DNA from: Actinomadura sp. HBU206391
Lineage (GTDB): Bacteria; Actinomycetota; Actinomycetes; Streptosporangiales; Streptosporangiaceae
DNA length: 64,000 nucleotides
NCBI RefSeq assembly: GCF_014323665.1
Contig: NZ_JABVEB010000008.1
Location: 1-64,000 of the forward strand
Reading direction: 5' to 3'
This document shows, in pieces, positions 24,768 to 33,734 of the stretch. Every line of letters begins with the position of its first letter. Position 1 is the stretch's first letter. Both the position numbers and the translations under genes were made by a program. The notes beneath the pieces are model-generated. The model searched no databases, was not told the DNA's origin, and was given only the letters and a program-made list of their open reading frames with translations.

Positions 24768-24884
24768 AGTGACGTAGCTCGCAATCAAGTAAACGAAGTG
24801 ACAAACCGGCAACAGAGAGTTCATATATTCGCGGGCGTTTCCCGCGTCCTGCGAGCCTCGTCCAGATGGCCTCTGACCTGCCAA

Positions 24885-24929
24885 GACGCCAGATGCCCGG
24901 CCTGACGGACAGGCCGGGCATCTGGCGTC
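24885..24929. terminator. Twenty-bp perfect stem-loop between cstA and the BCKDH operon
   Basis: GACGCCAGATGCCCGGCCTG pairs with its complete reverse complement across a 5-nt loop. It starts 16 bp after the stop codon of the E2 gene on the minus strand and should terminate that operon. Confidence 0.85.
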
Positions 24930-24944
24930 GTTCAGCGGGCGGCG

Positions 24945-26441
24945 TCAGGTCCAGGCGAGCATGCGGAGCGGGTCCTCGAGAAGGGACCCGACATCGCGAA
25001 GGACCATGGAACCGAGCTCTCCGTCGACGACCCGATGGTCGAACGACAGGGCGAGCGTCGTCACCTTACGGATCTTGATCTCGCCTTCGTGGACCCACGG
25101 CATGTCCCGCACCTGACCGAAGGCGAGGATCGCGACCTCGCCGGGGGTCAGGATCGGGGTTCCGGTGTCGACGCCGAACACGCCCACGTTGGTGATGGTG
25201 ATCGTGCCGTCGGACATGTCCGCGAGCGGCGTCCGCCCCGACCGGGCGACCTCGGTGAGCCGGGTCAGCGCCGCGGCCAGCCCGGCCAGCGTCAGGTCCT
25301 GGGCGTTTTTGACGTTGGGGACGATCAAGCCGCGTTCGGTGGCGGCCGCGATGCCCAGGTTGACGTAGTGCTTGACCACGACCTCCTGGTCGCCCCAGCT
25401 CGCGTTGATCCTCGGGTGCCGCCGTGCCGCGAGCACCAGGGCACGGGCGACGAGCAGCAGCGGCGAGACCTTCACGTCCTCGAACTCCGGCAGGTCGCGC
25501 AGCCGCTTCACGGCGGCCATCGTCTCGGTGACGTCGACCTGGAGGAACTCGGTGACATGCGGGGCCTCGAACGCCGATCGGGTCATCGCGGCGGCCATGT
25601 TCTTGAGGACGCCCCTGACCGGGATGCGTTCCTCCCGCCGTTCCCCCGGTGCGGGGGTGACCGTCGGAACCGAGGGAACACCCTGAAGGGCCGTCCGCTC
25701 CGCCGATGAACTCGCGGCGTGGACGTCCTCTCGGGTGATCGAACCCTGCGGGCCCGACCCGGTGATCGTGGTCATGTCGACCCCGAGGTCCCTCGCGAGC
25801 TTCCGTACGGGCGGTTTCGCCAGTACGGACACTCGCTCGGGCGCCGCCGAGGCCGCCGGCCTCGCCGGAGCGGCCGGTGCCACCGAGGTCACCGGTGTCG
25901 CCGGGGCCGGCACGGCGGTCGCGGCGACCGCCGACGGTGTGGACGACGGTGCGGAGGGGGGTGTCGGCCGCTTGCGCGGACGCCGGCTGGTCGCACCGGC
26001 CTTGACGCCGTATCCCACCAGAACGGGCTGACGCTTCGGCGCGCTCGCGGCCGACGGGTCGGCCTTGGGCGCGAGGCTGCCGTGCATGCCCGGTTCGACG
26101 GCGCCCTCGGCCGGCGGCGACGGCACGAGGTCCTCCTTGAGCGCGTCGGTCCGTACGGCCGGTTCCGCCTCGGGTTCCGCGGTGCCCGCCGCGTCACCGG
26201 AGACGTCCACCGAGATGATGGGGACGCCGACGTCGACGGTCTGGCCCTCGTTCACATGCAGCGCGGCGACGATCCCCTCGTAGGGACAGGGAAGCTCGAC
26301 GATCGCCTTAGCGGTCTCGATCTCGACGATGGTCTGGTTGACCTCGACCCGGTCGCCCGGCTGCACGTGCCACTTGACGATGTCGGCCTCGGTGAGCCCC
26401 TCACCGACGTCGGGCAGCTTGAACTGTTTCAACTCGGCCAT
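24945..26441 (-). CDS. bkdC: Branched-chain 2-oxo acid dehydrogenase E2 (dihydrolipoamide acyltransferase)
   Basis: A 498-residue E2 core protein. One lipoyl domain lies at the N-terminus (MAELKQFKLPDVGEGLTEAD, lipoylation lysine in EIETAKAIVELP). Next is a long Ala/Pro linker, a peripheral-subunit-binding domain (KPPVRKLARDLGVDMTTITG) and the acyltransferase domain with the DHRVVDG active-site motif near the C-terminus. It transfers the acyl group to CoA and anchors E1 and E3. It is the last gene of the three-gene operon, two bases after the E1beta stop. No E3 gene is present. Pyruvate as the main substrate cannot be ruled out from sequence. Confidence 0.92.
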   Translation of the reverse strand: MAELKQFKLPDVGEGLTEADIVKWHVQPGDRVEVNQTIVEIETAKAIVELPCPYEGIVAALHVNEGQTVDVGVPIISVDVSGDAAGTAEPEAEPAVRTDALKEDLVPSPPAEGAVEPGMHGSLAPKADPSAASAPKRQPVLVGYGVKAGATSRRPRKRPTPPSAPSSTPSAVAATAVPAPATPVTSVAPAAPARPAASAAPERVSVLAKPPVRKLARDLGVDMTTITGSGPQGSITREDVHAASSSAERTALQGVPSVPTVTPAPGERREERIPVRGVLKNMAAAMTRSAFEAPHVTEFLQVDVTETMAAVKRLRDLPEFEDVKVSPLLLVARALVLAARRHPRINASWGDQEVVVKHYVNLGIAAATERGLIVPNVKNAQDLTLAGLAAALTRLTEVARSGRTPLADMSDGTITITNVGVFGVDTGTPILTPGEVAILAFGQVRDMPWVHEGEIKIRKVTTLALSFDHRVVDGELGSMVLRDVGSLLEDPLRMLAWT

Positions 26442-26443
26442 GC

Positions 26444-27454
26444 TCACCACTCCATGGCGCGGTCGACGGCGTCGAGCACACGATCGAGGTCGGGCAGGTA
26501 GTAGTCCTCCAGCTTCGAGGGCGGGTAGGGCGTCGATGGCCCGCCGACCCGGAGCACCGGCGCCTCCAGGTGGTAGAAGCACTTCTCGGTGATCCGGGCG
26601 GCCAGTTCCGCGCCGTACCCGCTGAACACCGGCGCCTCGTGCACCACCATGCAGCGCCCGGTCTTGCGCACCGACTCGACGACGGTGCCGACGTCGAGCG
26701 GATTCAGGGACCGCAGGTCGATGACCTCCAGAGACCGGCCCTCCTCCGCGGCGGCCATGGCCGCCTCCATGCAGGTCTTCACCATCGGACCGTACGCCAG
26801 CACGGTCACATCCGTGCCGGGACGCGCCACACGAGCGTCATACAGAGGTGTCCAATCCGTGCCGTCGACCGCGACCGGGGCCTTCTCCCAGTACCGGCGC
26901 TTGGGCTCGAAGAAGATCACTGGATCCGGTGAGTCGATCGCCTGCTGGATCATCGCGAAGGCGTCGGCGGGGTTGGAGCAGGCCACCACCCGCAGGCCGG
27001 CGGTGTGCGTGAAGTACGCCTCCGGCGACTCACTGTGGTGTTCGACCGCGCCGATGCCGCCACCGCACGGAATGCGGATCACCACGGGCAGCGATACGGT
27101 GCCGAGCGAGCGCATGCGCATCTTCGCCAGCTGGGTGATGATCTGGTCGGCCGCCGGGAACACGAAGCCGTCGAACTGGATCTCGCACACGGGCCGGTAG
27201 CCGCGCAGGGCCAGCCCGATGGCGGTGCCGATGATGCCCGACTCCGCGAGGGGCGTGTCGATGACCCGTTCCTCGCCGAAGTCCTTCTGCAGCCCGTCGG
27301 TCACCCGGAACACGCCGCCGAGCTTGCCGACGTCCTCACCCATGATGAGGACCTTGGGGTCGTTCTCCATGGCCTTGCGCATGCCCTCGTTGAGGGCCTT
27401 CGCCAGGGTCAAGGTCGGGGTGCCGGCGCCTTCGCCGGTCACGTTCTCGCTCAT
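26444..27454 (-). CDS. bkdB: Branched-chain 2-oxo acid dehydrogenase E1 beta subunit
   Basis: A 336-residue transketolase-like beta subunit. It shows the family blocks MGEDVGKLGGVFRVTDGLQ, then RVIDTPLAESGIIGTAIGLA, EIQFDGFVFPAADQI and IPCGGGIGAVEHHSESPEAY, the last helping to shape the thiamine-diphosphate site at the alpha/beta interface. The C-terminal domain contains VIDLRSLNPLD. The start overlaps the E1alpha stop by four bases (ATGA), so translation is coupled and a 1:1 subunit ratio is expected. Confidence 0.93.
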   Translation of the reverse strand: MSENVTGEGAGTPTLTLAKALNEGMRKAMENDPKVLIMGEDVGKLGGVFRVTDGLQKDFGEERVIDTPLAESGIIGTAIGLALRGYRPVCEIQFDGFVFPAADQIITQLAKMRMRSLGTVSLPVVIRIPCGGGIGAVEHHSESPEAYFTHTAGLRVVACSNPADAFAMIQQAIDSPDPVIFFEPKRRYWEKAPVAVDGTDWTPLYDARVARPGTDVTVLAYGPMVKTCMEAAMAAAEEGRSLEVIDLRSLNPLDVGTVVESVRKTGRCMVVHEAPVFSGYGAELAARITEKCFYHLEAPVLRVGGPSTPYPPSKLEDYYLPDLDRVLDAVDRAMEW

Positions 27455-28584
27455 GACGACGCCTCCTCGAAGGACGCGAGGTAGGCGGCGAACTGTTCCT
27501 GTTCCTCGGTGATCAGCGGGTGCGGTTCGGCGTACACGTTCTCGAACATCGCCAGCGGCTGCGGGTCGGGCAGCTCCAGACAGGCCTTACGCAGGTCCTT
27601 GCCGATCTGCTTGGCCTCCGTGTCGATCTCCTCGAAGTAATCGGTGGAGGCCAACTGGTTCTTCACGAGATAGGCCTTGACCCGCTCGATCGGATCCTTC
27701 AGCTTCCAGGCCTCGAGCTCGGCCGCCAGCCGGTAGCGGGTGGGGTCGTCGGTCGTGGTGTGCGCCCCCATCCGATAGGTGTAGGCCTCGATCAGCGTCG
27801 GCCCCTGTCCGCTGCGAGCGGCCTCCAGGGCCTTGCGCGTGACCGCCATACAGGCGAACACGTCGTTGCCGTCGACCCGGACGCCGGGAAAGCCGAAGCC
27901 GTTGGCGCGCTGGTACAGCGGGACACGGCTCTGCCGCTCCAGCGGCTCGGAGATGGCCCACTGGTTGTTCTGGCAGAAGAACACGATGGGTGCGTTGAAC
28001 ACCGACGCGTACACGAAGGCCTCGTTCACATCGCCCTGGGAGGTCGCGCCGTCGCCGAAGTAGGCGATCGTCGCGGCCGCGTTCGGCGTCCCGAGCACGC
28101 CATCGCGCTGGATGCCCATGGCATAGCCGGTGGCGTGCAGCGTCTGGCTGCCGATCACGATGGTGTAGAGGTGGAAGTTGTGCTCGGCGGGGTCCCAGCC
28201 GGAGTGGTTGACGCCGCGGAACAGACCGAGCAGCCGGACGGCCTCGACCTGACGGCACCAGGCGACGGCATGCTCCCGATAGGTCGGGAAGACCATGTCG
28301 TTGTCGGACAGCGCCCGGCCGGAGCCGATCTGGGCCGCCTCCTGGCCGAGCAGGGAGGCCCAGATCCCGAGCTCGCCCTGGCGGGTCAGCGCGACCGCCT
28401 CCAGGTCGATGCGGCGGACGATGACCAGATCGCGGTATAGGTCGCGAATCTCCTGGTCGCCGAGGTCGAGTGGGTAGTCGGGATGTTCCACGCGCTCGCC
28501 CTCGGGGGTGAGCAGTTGGACCAACTCGGGGGAGGCATCCTGGCCGACGCCGGGTGGTGCACCGCGCGCGGAGTCGATGGTCAC
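27451..28584 (-). CDS. bkdA: Branched-chain 2-oxo acid dehydrogenase E1 alpha subunit
   Basis: The thiamine-diphosphate-binding alpha subunit, 377 residues. The ThDP/Mg motif starts at YFGDGATSQGDVNEAFVYAS and ends with FFCQNNQWAIS (GDG...NN pattern). The phosphorylation-loop region reads YTYRMGAHTTTDDPTRYR. The GTG at 28584 is chosen for the AGAGGAGC site a few bases before it; an ATG 117 bases upstream opens a poorly conserved extension. Oxidative decarboxylation of 2-oxo acids from valine, leucine and isoleucine supplies branched acyl-CoA primers for actinomycete fatty acids; the valine dehydrogenase gene in this window would provide the oxo acids. Confidence 0.9.
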   Translation of the reverse strand: MTIDSARGAPPGVGQDASPELVQLLTPEGERVEHPDYPLDLGDQEIRDLYRDLVIVRRIDLEAVALTRQGELGIWASLLGQEAAQIGSGRALSDNDMVFPTYREHAVAWCRQVEAVRLLGLFRGVNHSGWDPAEHNFHLYTIVIGSQTLHATGYAMGIQRDGVLGTPNAAATIAYFGDGATSQGDVNEAFVYASVFNAPIVFFCQNNQWAISEPLERQSRVPLYQRANGFGFPGVRVDGNDVFACMAVTRKALEAARSGQGPTLIEAYTYRMGAHTTTDDPTRYRLAAELEAWKLKDPIERVKAYLVKNQLASTDYFEEIDTEAKQIGKDLRKACLELPDPQPLAMFENVYAEPHPLITEEQEQFAAYLASFEEASS

Positions 28585-28848
28585 GTGCCGCTCCTCTTGC
28601 AACTCGGGGCCGGCGAACGGGATCGCCGTGAGCCGGCCGACGTAAGGCCACTGCCCCTGGTAAGAGGCGTGAGGCTCTCTCGCCATGGTGTCAGACGTCA
28701 CTTAAGGGGGCGCAAGCCCCAACTTGTCGGATGTCTACCCCACATCCAGGTGCGCGGCACCACACTGCCGCGGAAGGCATAGTTTTCGGCACAGCGGCAA
28801 TCTCAGCAGGATCCGATGTCCCCATGGGGACGAGGGAGGACCACGAAC

Positions 28849-30309
28849 ATGAGAGCCGCCGAGACGAACACGGCTGAACCGCAGTTCAGTCTGCCGGGCA
28901 TGCTGATCGGCGGGGAGTGGGTGCCGGCCGGTGAGAACGGGCTGGCGGAGGTACGGGCGCCCTACGACGGACGGCTGGTGGCCCGCGTCCCCGCGGGCGG
29001 AACGGGAGACGTGGACCGGGCCGTCGAAAGTGCGGTGGCGGCCCTGAACCGGGACGACTTCGCCCGGGTGGACCGGATCCGGGTGCTCGAACAGACCGCC
29101 GCCGCCCTGAGCGATCGGCGGGACCATTTCGCCCGGGCCATCGCGATGGAGTCGGCCAAGCCGCTCAAGACCGCGAGGGTGGAGGCCGCGCGGGCCGTGG
29201 ACACCTTCGCCTTCGCGGCCGCCGAGGCACGCCGGTACGCCGGTGAGATGGTGCCGATGGACGCGTCGGCCGCCGGAGCCGGCAAGACCGCGTTCACGCT
29301 ACGGGTGCCGGTCGGGGTGGTGGCGGCGATCTCGCCGTTCAACTTCCCGCTGAACCTCGTCGCCCACAAGATCGCGCCCGCGCTGGCCGCCGGCTGCCCG
29401 GTCGTGCTGAAGCCCGCGTCGCAGACGCCGGTCAGCGCGCTGCTGCTGGCCGAGCTGCTGGACGGCCTCGGCACGCCGGCGGGCTGGCTCAACGTGGTGA
29501 CCGGTGGCGGGTCGACCGTCGGGGAGGCCCTGGTCACTCACGAGGACATCGCGTACGTGACCTTCACCGGATCGTCGGAGGTCGGCTGGGCGATGGCGGC
29601 CAAGGCCCCGCGCAAGAAGGTGCGGCTGGAACTCGGCTCGAACTCACCGCTGATCGTCGACGATCCGGCGGACTGGAGGAAGGCGGCCTCCAAGGCCGTC
29701 ACCGCGGGGTTCTCCCATGCCGGGCAGTCCTGCATCTCGACCCAGCGGATCTACGTGCACGCGGGCGTCGCCGAGGACTTCGTCGAGACTCTGGTCCGCC
29801 GCGTGGAGGATCTGGTCTCGGGTGACCCGCTCGCCGAGGTCACCGACGTCTCCTCGCTCATCTCCGAGAACGACACCGAACGGGTCAGGGAGTGGATCGA
29901 CGAGGCCGTCGCGGCCGGCGCCAAGGTGCTCACCGGTGGCGACGTGGTCGACGGAGTGCTGCGGCCCACGGTGATCGAGGGCGCCCCGCCGACCACCAGG
30001 CTGCAGCGCGAGGAGGTGTTCGGGCCGGTCGTGACGATCACCCGTTACGAGTCCTTCGACGAGGCCCTCGGGCTGGCAAACGACACACGGTACGGCCTGC
30101 AGGCCGGCGTCTACACCTCCGATCTCGGCAAGGCGCTGCGCGCGGCCAAGGTCCTGCGGTTCGGCGGCGTGCTGATTAACGACGTGCCCACCACTCGCGC
30201 CGACCAGCAGCCGTACGGCGGGGTGAAGGACTCGGGCAACACCCGCGAGGGCCCGGCGTACGCCATCGAGGAGATGACCGAACTGCGGCTGATCTCTCTC
30301 CAGCCCTGA
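28849..30309 (+). CDS. NAD(P)-dependent aldehyde dehydrogenase
   Basis: A 486-residue ALDH-superfamily enzyme. The cofactor region (ISPFNFPLNLVAHKIAPALA, then FTGSSEVGWAM), the catalytic glutamate (LELGSN) and the nucleophilic cysteine (HAGQSCISTQRIYVH) are all present, as is EEVFGPVVTITRY. The end PYGGVKDSGNTREGPAYAIEEMTE matches the subgroup near succinate-semialdehyde and lactaldehyde dehydrogenases. The ATG at 28849 has a GGGAGGA site; another ATG at 28816 lacks one. It diverges from the BCKDH operon, so branched-chain semialdehydes are possible substrates, but that is inference. Confidence 0.9.
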   Translation: MRAAETNTAEPQFSLPGMLIGGEWVPAGENGLAEVRAPYDGRLVARVPAGGTGDVDRAVESAVAALNRDDFARVDRIRVLEQTAAALSDRRDHFARAIAMESAKPLKTARVEAARAVDTFAFAAAEARRYAGEMVPMDASAAGAGKTAFTLRVPVGVVAAISPFNFPLNLVAHKIAPALAAGCPVVLKPASQTPVSALLLAELLDGLGTPAGWLNVVTGGGSTVGEALVTHEDIAYVTFTGSSEVGWAMAAKAPRKKVRLELGSNSPLIVDDPADWRKAASKAVTAGFSHAGQSCISTQRIYVHAGVAEDFVETLVRRVEDLVSGDPLAEVTDVSSLISENDTERVREWIDEAVAAGAKVLTGGDVVDGVLRPTVIEGAPPTTRLQREEVFGPVVTITRYESFDEALGLANDTRYGLQAGVYTSDLGKALRAAKVLRFGGVLINDVPTTRADQQPYGGVKDSGNTREGPAYAIEEMTELRLISLQP

Positions 30310-30347
30310 TCCGGCATGCGCCGACCTCGACCCCTTGGTCGCTTTGC

Positions 30348-30399
30348 CATGCGTCCCTATCCGCGGCCTGTAAGTACAGGCTGCGGATAGGGACGCATG
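30348..30399. terminator. Long 24-bp stem-loop after the aldehyde dehydrogenase gene
   Basis: CATGCGTCCCTATCCGC and a GCCTGT block pair with the mirror sequence across a 4-nt AAGT loop; the single mismatch is G opposite T, which still pairs in RNA. It lies 39 bp after the stop codon. About 280 bp of featureless, slightly AT-richer sequence follow before the next gene. Confidence 0.8.
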
Positions 30400-30681
30400 G
30401 GGGGCGGGGTCACGTCACGCGAGATCTGTGGCGGGCCGGTGGGAATCCGCAGGCCGGTTCTTTCTTCGTGCCTTTTGCCGATGCCGGCGGTTTCGATGCC
30501 GATGAAGCCGGGTGTTTCAGCATCCGGAAGTGCCGCACAATGCGGCGCCTGCCGCTCTGGTGACGTCCACGAGATCAAAGTGGCGTTTTGTACGCGCAAT
30601 GGTGAATAGTCGGATTAATGCATCCTTGCTGACGAATCATGGAGCCGTTGCTCAGACCCTGTGTTCTCCGTTAACGGGCGG

Positions 30682-31323
30682 TCAGCTCGCTAGAGCGCTC
30701 AGCAGGAAGAGGAAGAAGAGCAGCCCGAAGGGGATCAACGTCGCGGCGATGGTGATCCCCATGCCGTTCCACGGCTGCGGCGCCGGACCGATCGCACCGC
30801 GGGAGAAGGCCCACATCGGCGCCCGGTACTCGACCTCGAGCACCTGGCCCGGCTGCAGCGGCAGTTGCAGATCCGCGGGCCCCACCTGGGAGGGGATGAT
30901 GTACGGCACGTGGACATGCACATGGTGCTGGCCGGCCGGCATCGGGATGACGTTGCGCCCCCACTGGCCGGACATGAGATGACCATTGATAATGATCTTC
31001 GGCTTGATCAGCATGAAGATCCAGGCCAGCGGGAAGTACTTGAGGTTGAGCACGAGCTGCGACTGCCCGCCGCCCTGCTGCGGGTACTGCTGGTGTGCGG
31101 GGGCCTGGCCGCCGTGCTGCGGGTACTGCTGCTGCGGGGCCGGGTGACCGCCCTGCTGAGGGTAGTGCTGCTGCTGGGGGTAGCCGCCCTGCTGGTAAGG
31201 GTTGGGGGCGGGAGGGTAGCCGCCTTGTTGCGGGCCGCCCGGCCCACCCGGATATGGCGGCTGGTGTCCCTGCTGACCCCAGGGATTCGGCGCCTGAGGC
31301 TGCGGGGGGTATGGATTGCTCAA
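30682..31323 (-). CDS. Pro/Gln/Gly-rich protein with membrane-anchored C-terminus
   Basis: The first 85 residues of this 213-residue protein are almost entirely Pro, Gln, Gly, Tyr and His in short repeats (QGGYPQQQHYPQQGG). A folded part follows (QSQLVLNLKYFPLAWIFMLIKPKIIINGHLM). The middle (NVIPMPAGQHHVHVHVPYII) is beta-rich, and a hydrophobic stretch at the C-terminus (TLIPFGLLFFLFLLSALA) is a likely anchor. This design is common in actinomycete membrane proteins with an unstructured cytoplasmic arm. The start codon is TTG with an AGGA site. Function unknown. Confidence 0.7.
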   Translation of the reverse strand: MSNPYPPQPQAPNPWGQQGHQPPYPGGPGGPQQGGYPPAPNPYQQGGYPQQQHYPQQGGHPAPQQQYPQHGGQAPAHQQYPQQGGGQSQLVLNLKYFPLAWIFMLIKPKIIINGHLMSGQWGRNVIPMPAGQHHVHVHVPYIIPSQVGPADLQLPLQPGQVLEVEYRAPMWAFSRGAIGPAPQPWNGMGITIAATLIPFGLLFFLFLLSALAS

Positions 31324-31395
31324 CGGGGGGTCCTTCCTGGCTGCGCCGGGCTCACGATACCGGTCTGTAGTCAGTTAGATGCGCAAATAACAGCA

Positions 31396-33015
31396 TCAAT
31401 CGCGTGAAAGCACGCGGGTAACGCCCGCGGCCACCGTGAGGCCGAGGACCAGGCCCGCCGCCACCAGCAGATTGGCGACCCATTGATAGCCGCCCGCCGG
31501 GCTGTATGCGACCTCCTGGCCGAGTGAGCCTATCGGCAGCAGCAGATCGAGCGTATAGAAGAACGCGTTGAAATGCGGGTGCTGACCATCGTCGAGAACC
31601 GGAGGTTGCCGGAGCGAGAACACCACCGTGCCGATGGCCAGCAGCACGAGCAGCCACGTCGCGGCACGGAACGGCCGGTAGCCGTAGCCGACCGTCACGT
31701 CCTGGATGAATCCCCACACCTTGCTGGGCGTGGTGAGGCCCACGCGTCGGTCCCGCTGCTTGGCCAGCAGGACCGTACGCCCCTCGGCGTCCAGCCCGAT
31801 CGAGCGGTAGGTCTCGGCGAGCCGCTCGTAGGGCTGGGGCTGGTAACCGTCGGTGTCCCGGCGCAGCCAGTTCAGCCTCTCCTGCGCCCGGAGCGGCGGG
31901 TCGATGGCGTCATAGGACAGCCCGTCGAGCTGCAGCCCGGCCGGCCACGTCGCCGGATCGTCCCGGAGCCGGCTGATCTTGGCGTAGGAGTAGTCCACGA
32001 GCCCGTCGATCGGCTCGGCGGGCCGCAGCAGCACGTCCTCGGCCTGCAGCCGCTGGCAGCTCAGCGCGACGCCGCCGGGGTTGGTGATCCGGCCGCCCCG
32101 CAGACTGAGCTGCCCGCCGATCCGGGCGCCGGCGAAACTCACCGCGCCGTGGGCGTTGAAGCCGTCGGAACAGTAGACATCGGTCTCGACGGCCAGATCG
32201 TCGGCGTTGAGCGCCGTACGGTCCGGATGGCTCAGTACCGCCCCCACCAGGGAGAGGTAGCCGCCCACGCGGGCGCCGCGCAACCGTACGGCACCGTTGG
32301 CGGAGAAGCCGCCGTCGCAGAACACGTTCGCGGCGACGTCCAGCCGACTGGCGTAGAGCGCGGAGCCCGACGGGTTGCGCAGCCGGGCGCCCCGGAAGAT
32401 CAGCTGGCCGCCGATCCGGGCGCCCGGCAGCCGTACCTCGCCGTCGGCGGTGAAGCCCTGGTCGCAGTAGAGGTTGGCATCGACGGTCAGCCGGTCGCCG
32501 AGCAGCGCGTCACCCCCGGAATTGACCAGGTGGACGCCGCTCAGGTTGAGGATCCCGGTGATGTGCGCGCCGTCCAGCCACAGCCCGCCGGAGATGTGGC
32601 TGCCCTCCAGCCACAGGTGCCCGTCCACCCGGGTGCCGGACGCGACGAATCCGGGCAGCCGGCAGCGCAGGATGTGCATGCTGCGCATGCTCGCCCAGTA
32701 GAGATGCGGGGAATCGTCGAACGAACACCCGGTGAGCGCCAGCGGCACGGTCACCTCGGCGTGCCCCAGATTGAGCGCGCCGGTGATCCGCGCACCGGTG
32801 AGCCGTACGGCCGCGATCTCACCGGGCTCGGCCTCCTGGGCGCCCAGCAGGAGGGCGACGATCACCTCGGCTCTGACGACCCGATCGAGGGTCCACCGGT
32901 CGGCGTCGGCCGGATCGTCGAAGACCGGATTGCCGGTGGTCAGATCCACGGACTCGCCACGGGGGAACGCCTCCCAGAGGGCACGCTCCGGTGGTGAAAG
33001 GTCCTCGATGCGCAT
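31396..33015 (-). CDS. Membrane protein with repetitive beta-helix domain, copy 2
   Basis: A 539-residue paralogue of the gene at about 17.4-18.8 kb. It shares the opening motif (DLSPPERALWEAFPRG), the VRAEVIVALLLG helix, many repeats such as VRLPGARIGGQLIFRGARL and VRLRGARVGGYLSLVGAVL, the LQLDGLSYDAIDPPLRAQERLNWLRRD block and the same final transmembrane hairpins (FNAFFYTLDLLLPIGSLGQ). The number of repeats is larger than in copy 1. The GGGAGC site seven bases before the ATG at 33015 sets the start; the frame stays open upstream but opposite purS. Function unknown. Confidence 0.7.
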   Translation of the reverse strand: MRIEDLSPPERALWEAFPRGESVDLTTGNPVFDDPADADRWTLDRVVRAEVIVALLLGAQEAEPGEIAAVRLTGARITGALNLGHAEVTVPLALTGCSFDDSPHLYWASMRSMHILRCRLPGFVASGTRVDGHLWLEGSHISGGLWLDGAHITGILNLSGVHLVNSGGDALLGDRLTVDANLYCDQGFTADGEVRLPGARIGGQLIFRGARLRNPSGSALYASRLDVAANVFCDGGFSANGAVRLRGARVGGYLSLVGAVLSHPDRTALNADDLAVETDVYCSDGFNAHGAVSFAGARIGGQLSLRGGRITNPGGVALSCQRLQAEDVLLRPAEPIDGLVDYSYAKISRLRDDPATWPAGLQLDGLSYDAIDPPLRAQERLNWLRRDTDGYQPQPYERLAETYRSIGLDAEGRTVLLAKQRDRRVGLTTPSKVWGFIQDVTVGYGYRPFRAATWLLVLLAIGTVVFSLRQPPVLDDGQHPHFNAFFYTLDLLLPIGSLGQEVAYSPAGGYQWVANLLVAAGLVLGLTVAAGVTRVLSRD

Positions 33016-33276
33016 GGACTGCTCCCAGGGGGTGAACGCTCTGTGCCATGTATATCGGGGTGCCGCGAACTCGCACGAGTGTGATGTGGAACGGCTCACC
33101 GTACTACCACGGCCCGCTGTGCCGTACGCTTCGGAGCCGTACGAGAATCCGCAGCTCAGACAGTGAGTGGCGGGGCGCGGGAGCGTGAGCGGCGGCTGCG
33201 GGGCATCGGCGATTGTCGAGCCCGGCGAATAGACCGCGTGAACCGCTCCCCGGGCCCGCCCAGAAGGGAGCCGACC

Positions 33277-33519
33277 GTGGCGCGCGTCATCGTGGACGTC
33301 ATGCTGAAGCCGGAAATTCTCGATCCCCAGGGCCAGGCGATCGCCAGGAAGTTGCCGCAGATGGGGTTCGAAGGCGTCACCGGGGTACGTCAAGGAAAGC
33401 GCTTCGAGGTAGAGCTCGAAGGGCCGGCGGATGAGGCGGCGCTGGAGCAGGTTCGGAAGATCGCCGAGACTCTGCTGGCCAATCCGGTCATCGAGAACTT
33501 CGAAGTGTTCGTCGAATAA
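33277..33519 (+). CDS. purS: Phosphoribosylformylglycinamidine synthase subunit PurS
   Basis: An 80-residue protein, the usual PurS length. It has the family start ARVIVDVMLKPEILDPQGQA and the sequence VTGVRQGKRFEVELEG. PurS bridges PurQ and PurL in the FGAM synthase complex and helps move ammonia between them (fourth step of purine synthesis). The GTG start has an AGAAGGGAG site. The frame is open upstream into non-conserved sequence. purQ follows after an intervening gene, unlike the compact purSQL order of many bacteria. Confidence 0.93.
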   Translation: MARVIVDVMLKPEILDPQGQAIARKLPQMGFEGVTGVRQGKRFEVELEGPADEAALEQVRKIAETLLANPVIENFEVFVE

Positions 33520-33734
33520 CCGGTTGCGCCGGCAGTGACGGACCCCTTCCATAAGCCCCCGGTCGATTGCCGGACCCGTAATCGTCGCTGGTCTCATGGG
33601 GTGTGCCAACACCCCGGCCGTCGAAAGAAGGACCTTGTGGCGATTAGGAAGTGCCCGCCGGGGAAGCCTTAGCCTCGTTGAGAGTTTTTATGACCGAGAT
33701 CGGGGGCGGGCCCCGGTAAGGGGGTCGGCTAACA

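Noticed and set aside
27451-30309. A pyruvate dehydrogenase rather than branched-chain operon
   Set aside because: The split E1alpha/E1beta plus E2 layout and the actinomycete context favour BCKDH; it is kept as an alternative in the E2 entry but not used as the call.
33016-33612. Upstream extension of the second beta-helix gene to 738 residues
   Set aside because: The extra part runs opposite purS, lacks similarity to the paralogue, and the ATG at 33015 has a good ribosome site and matching family start.
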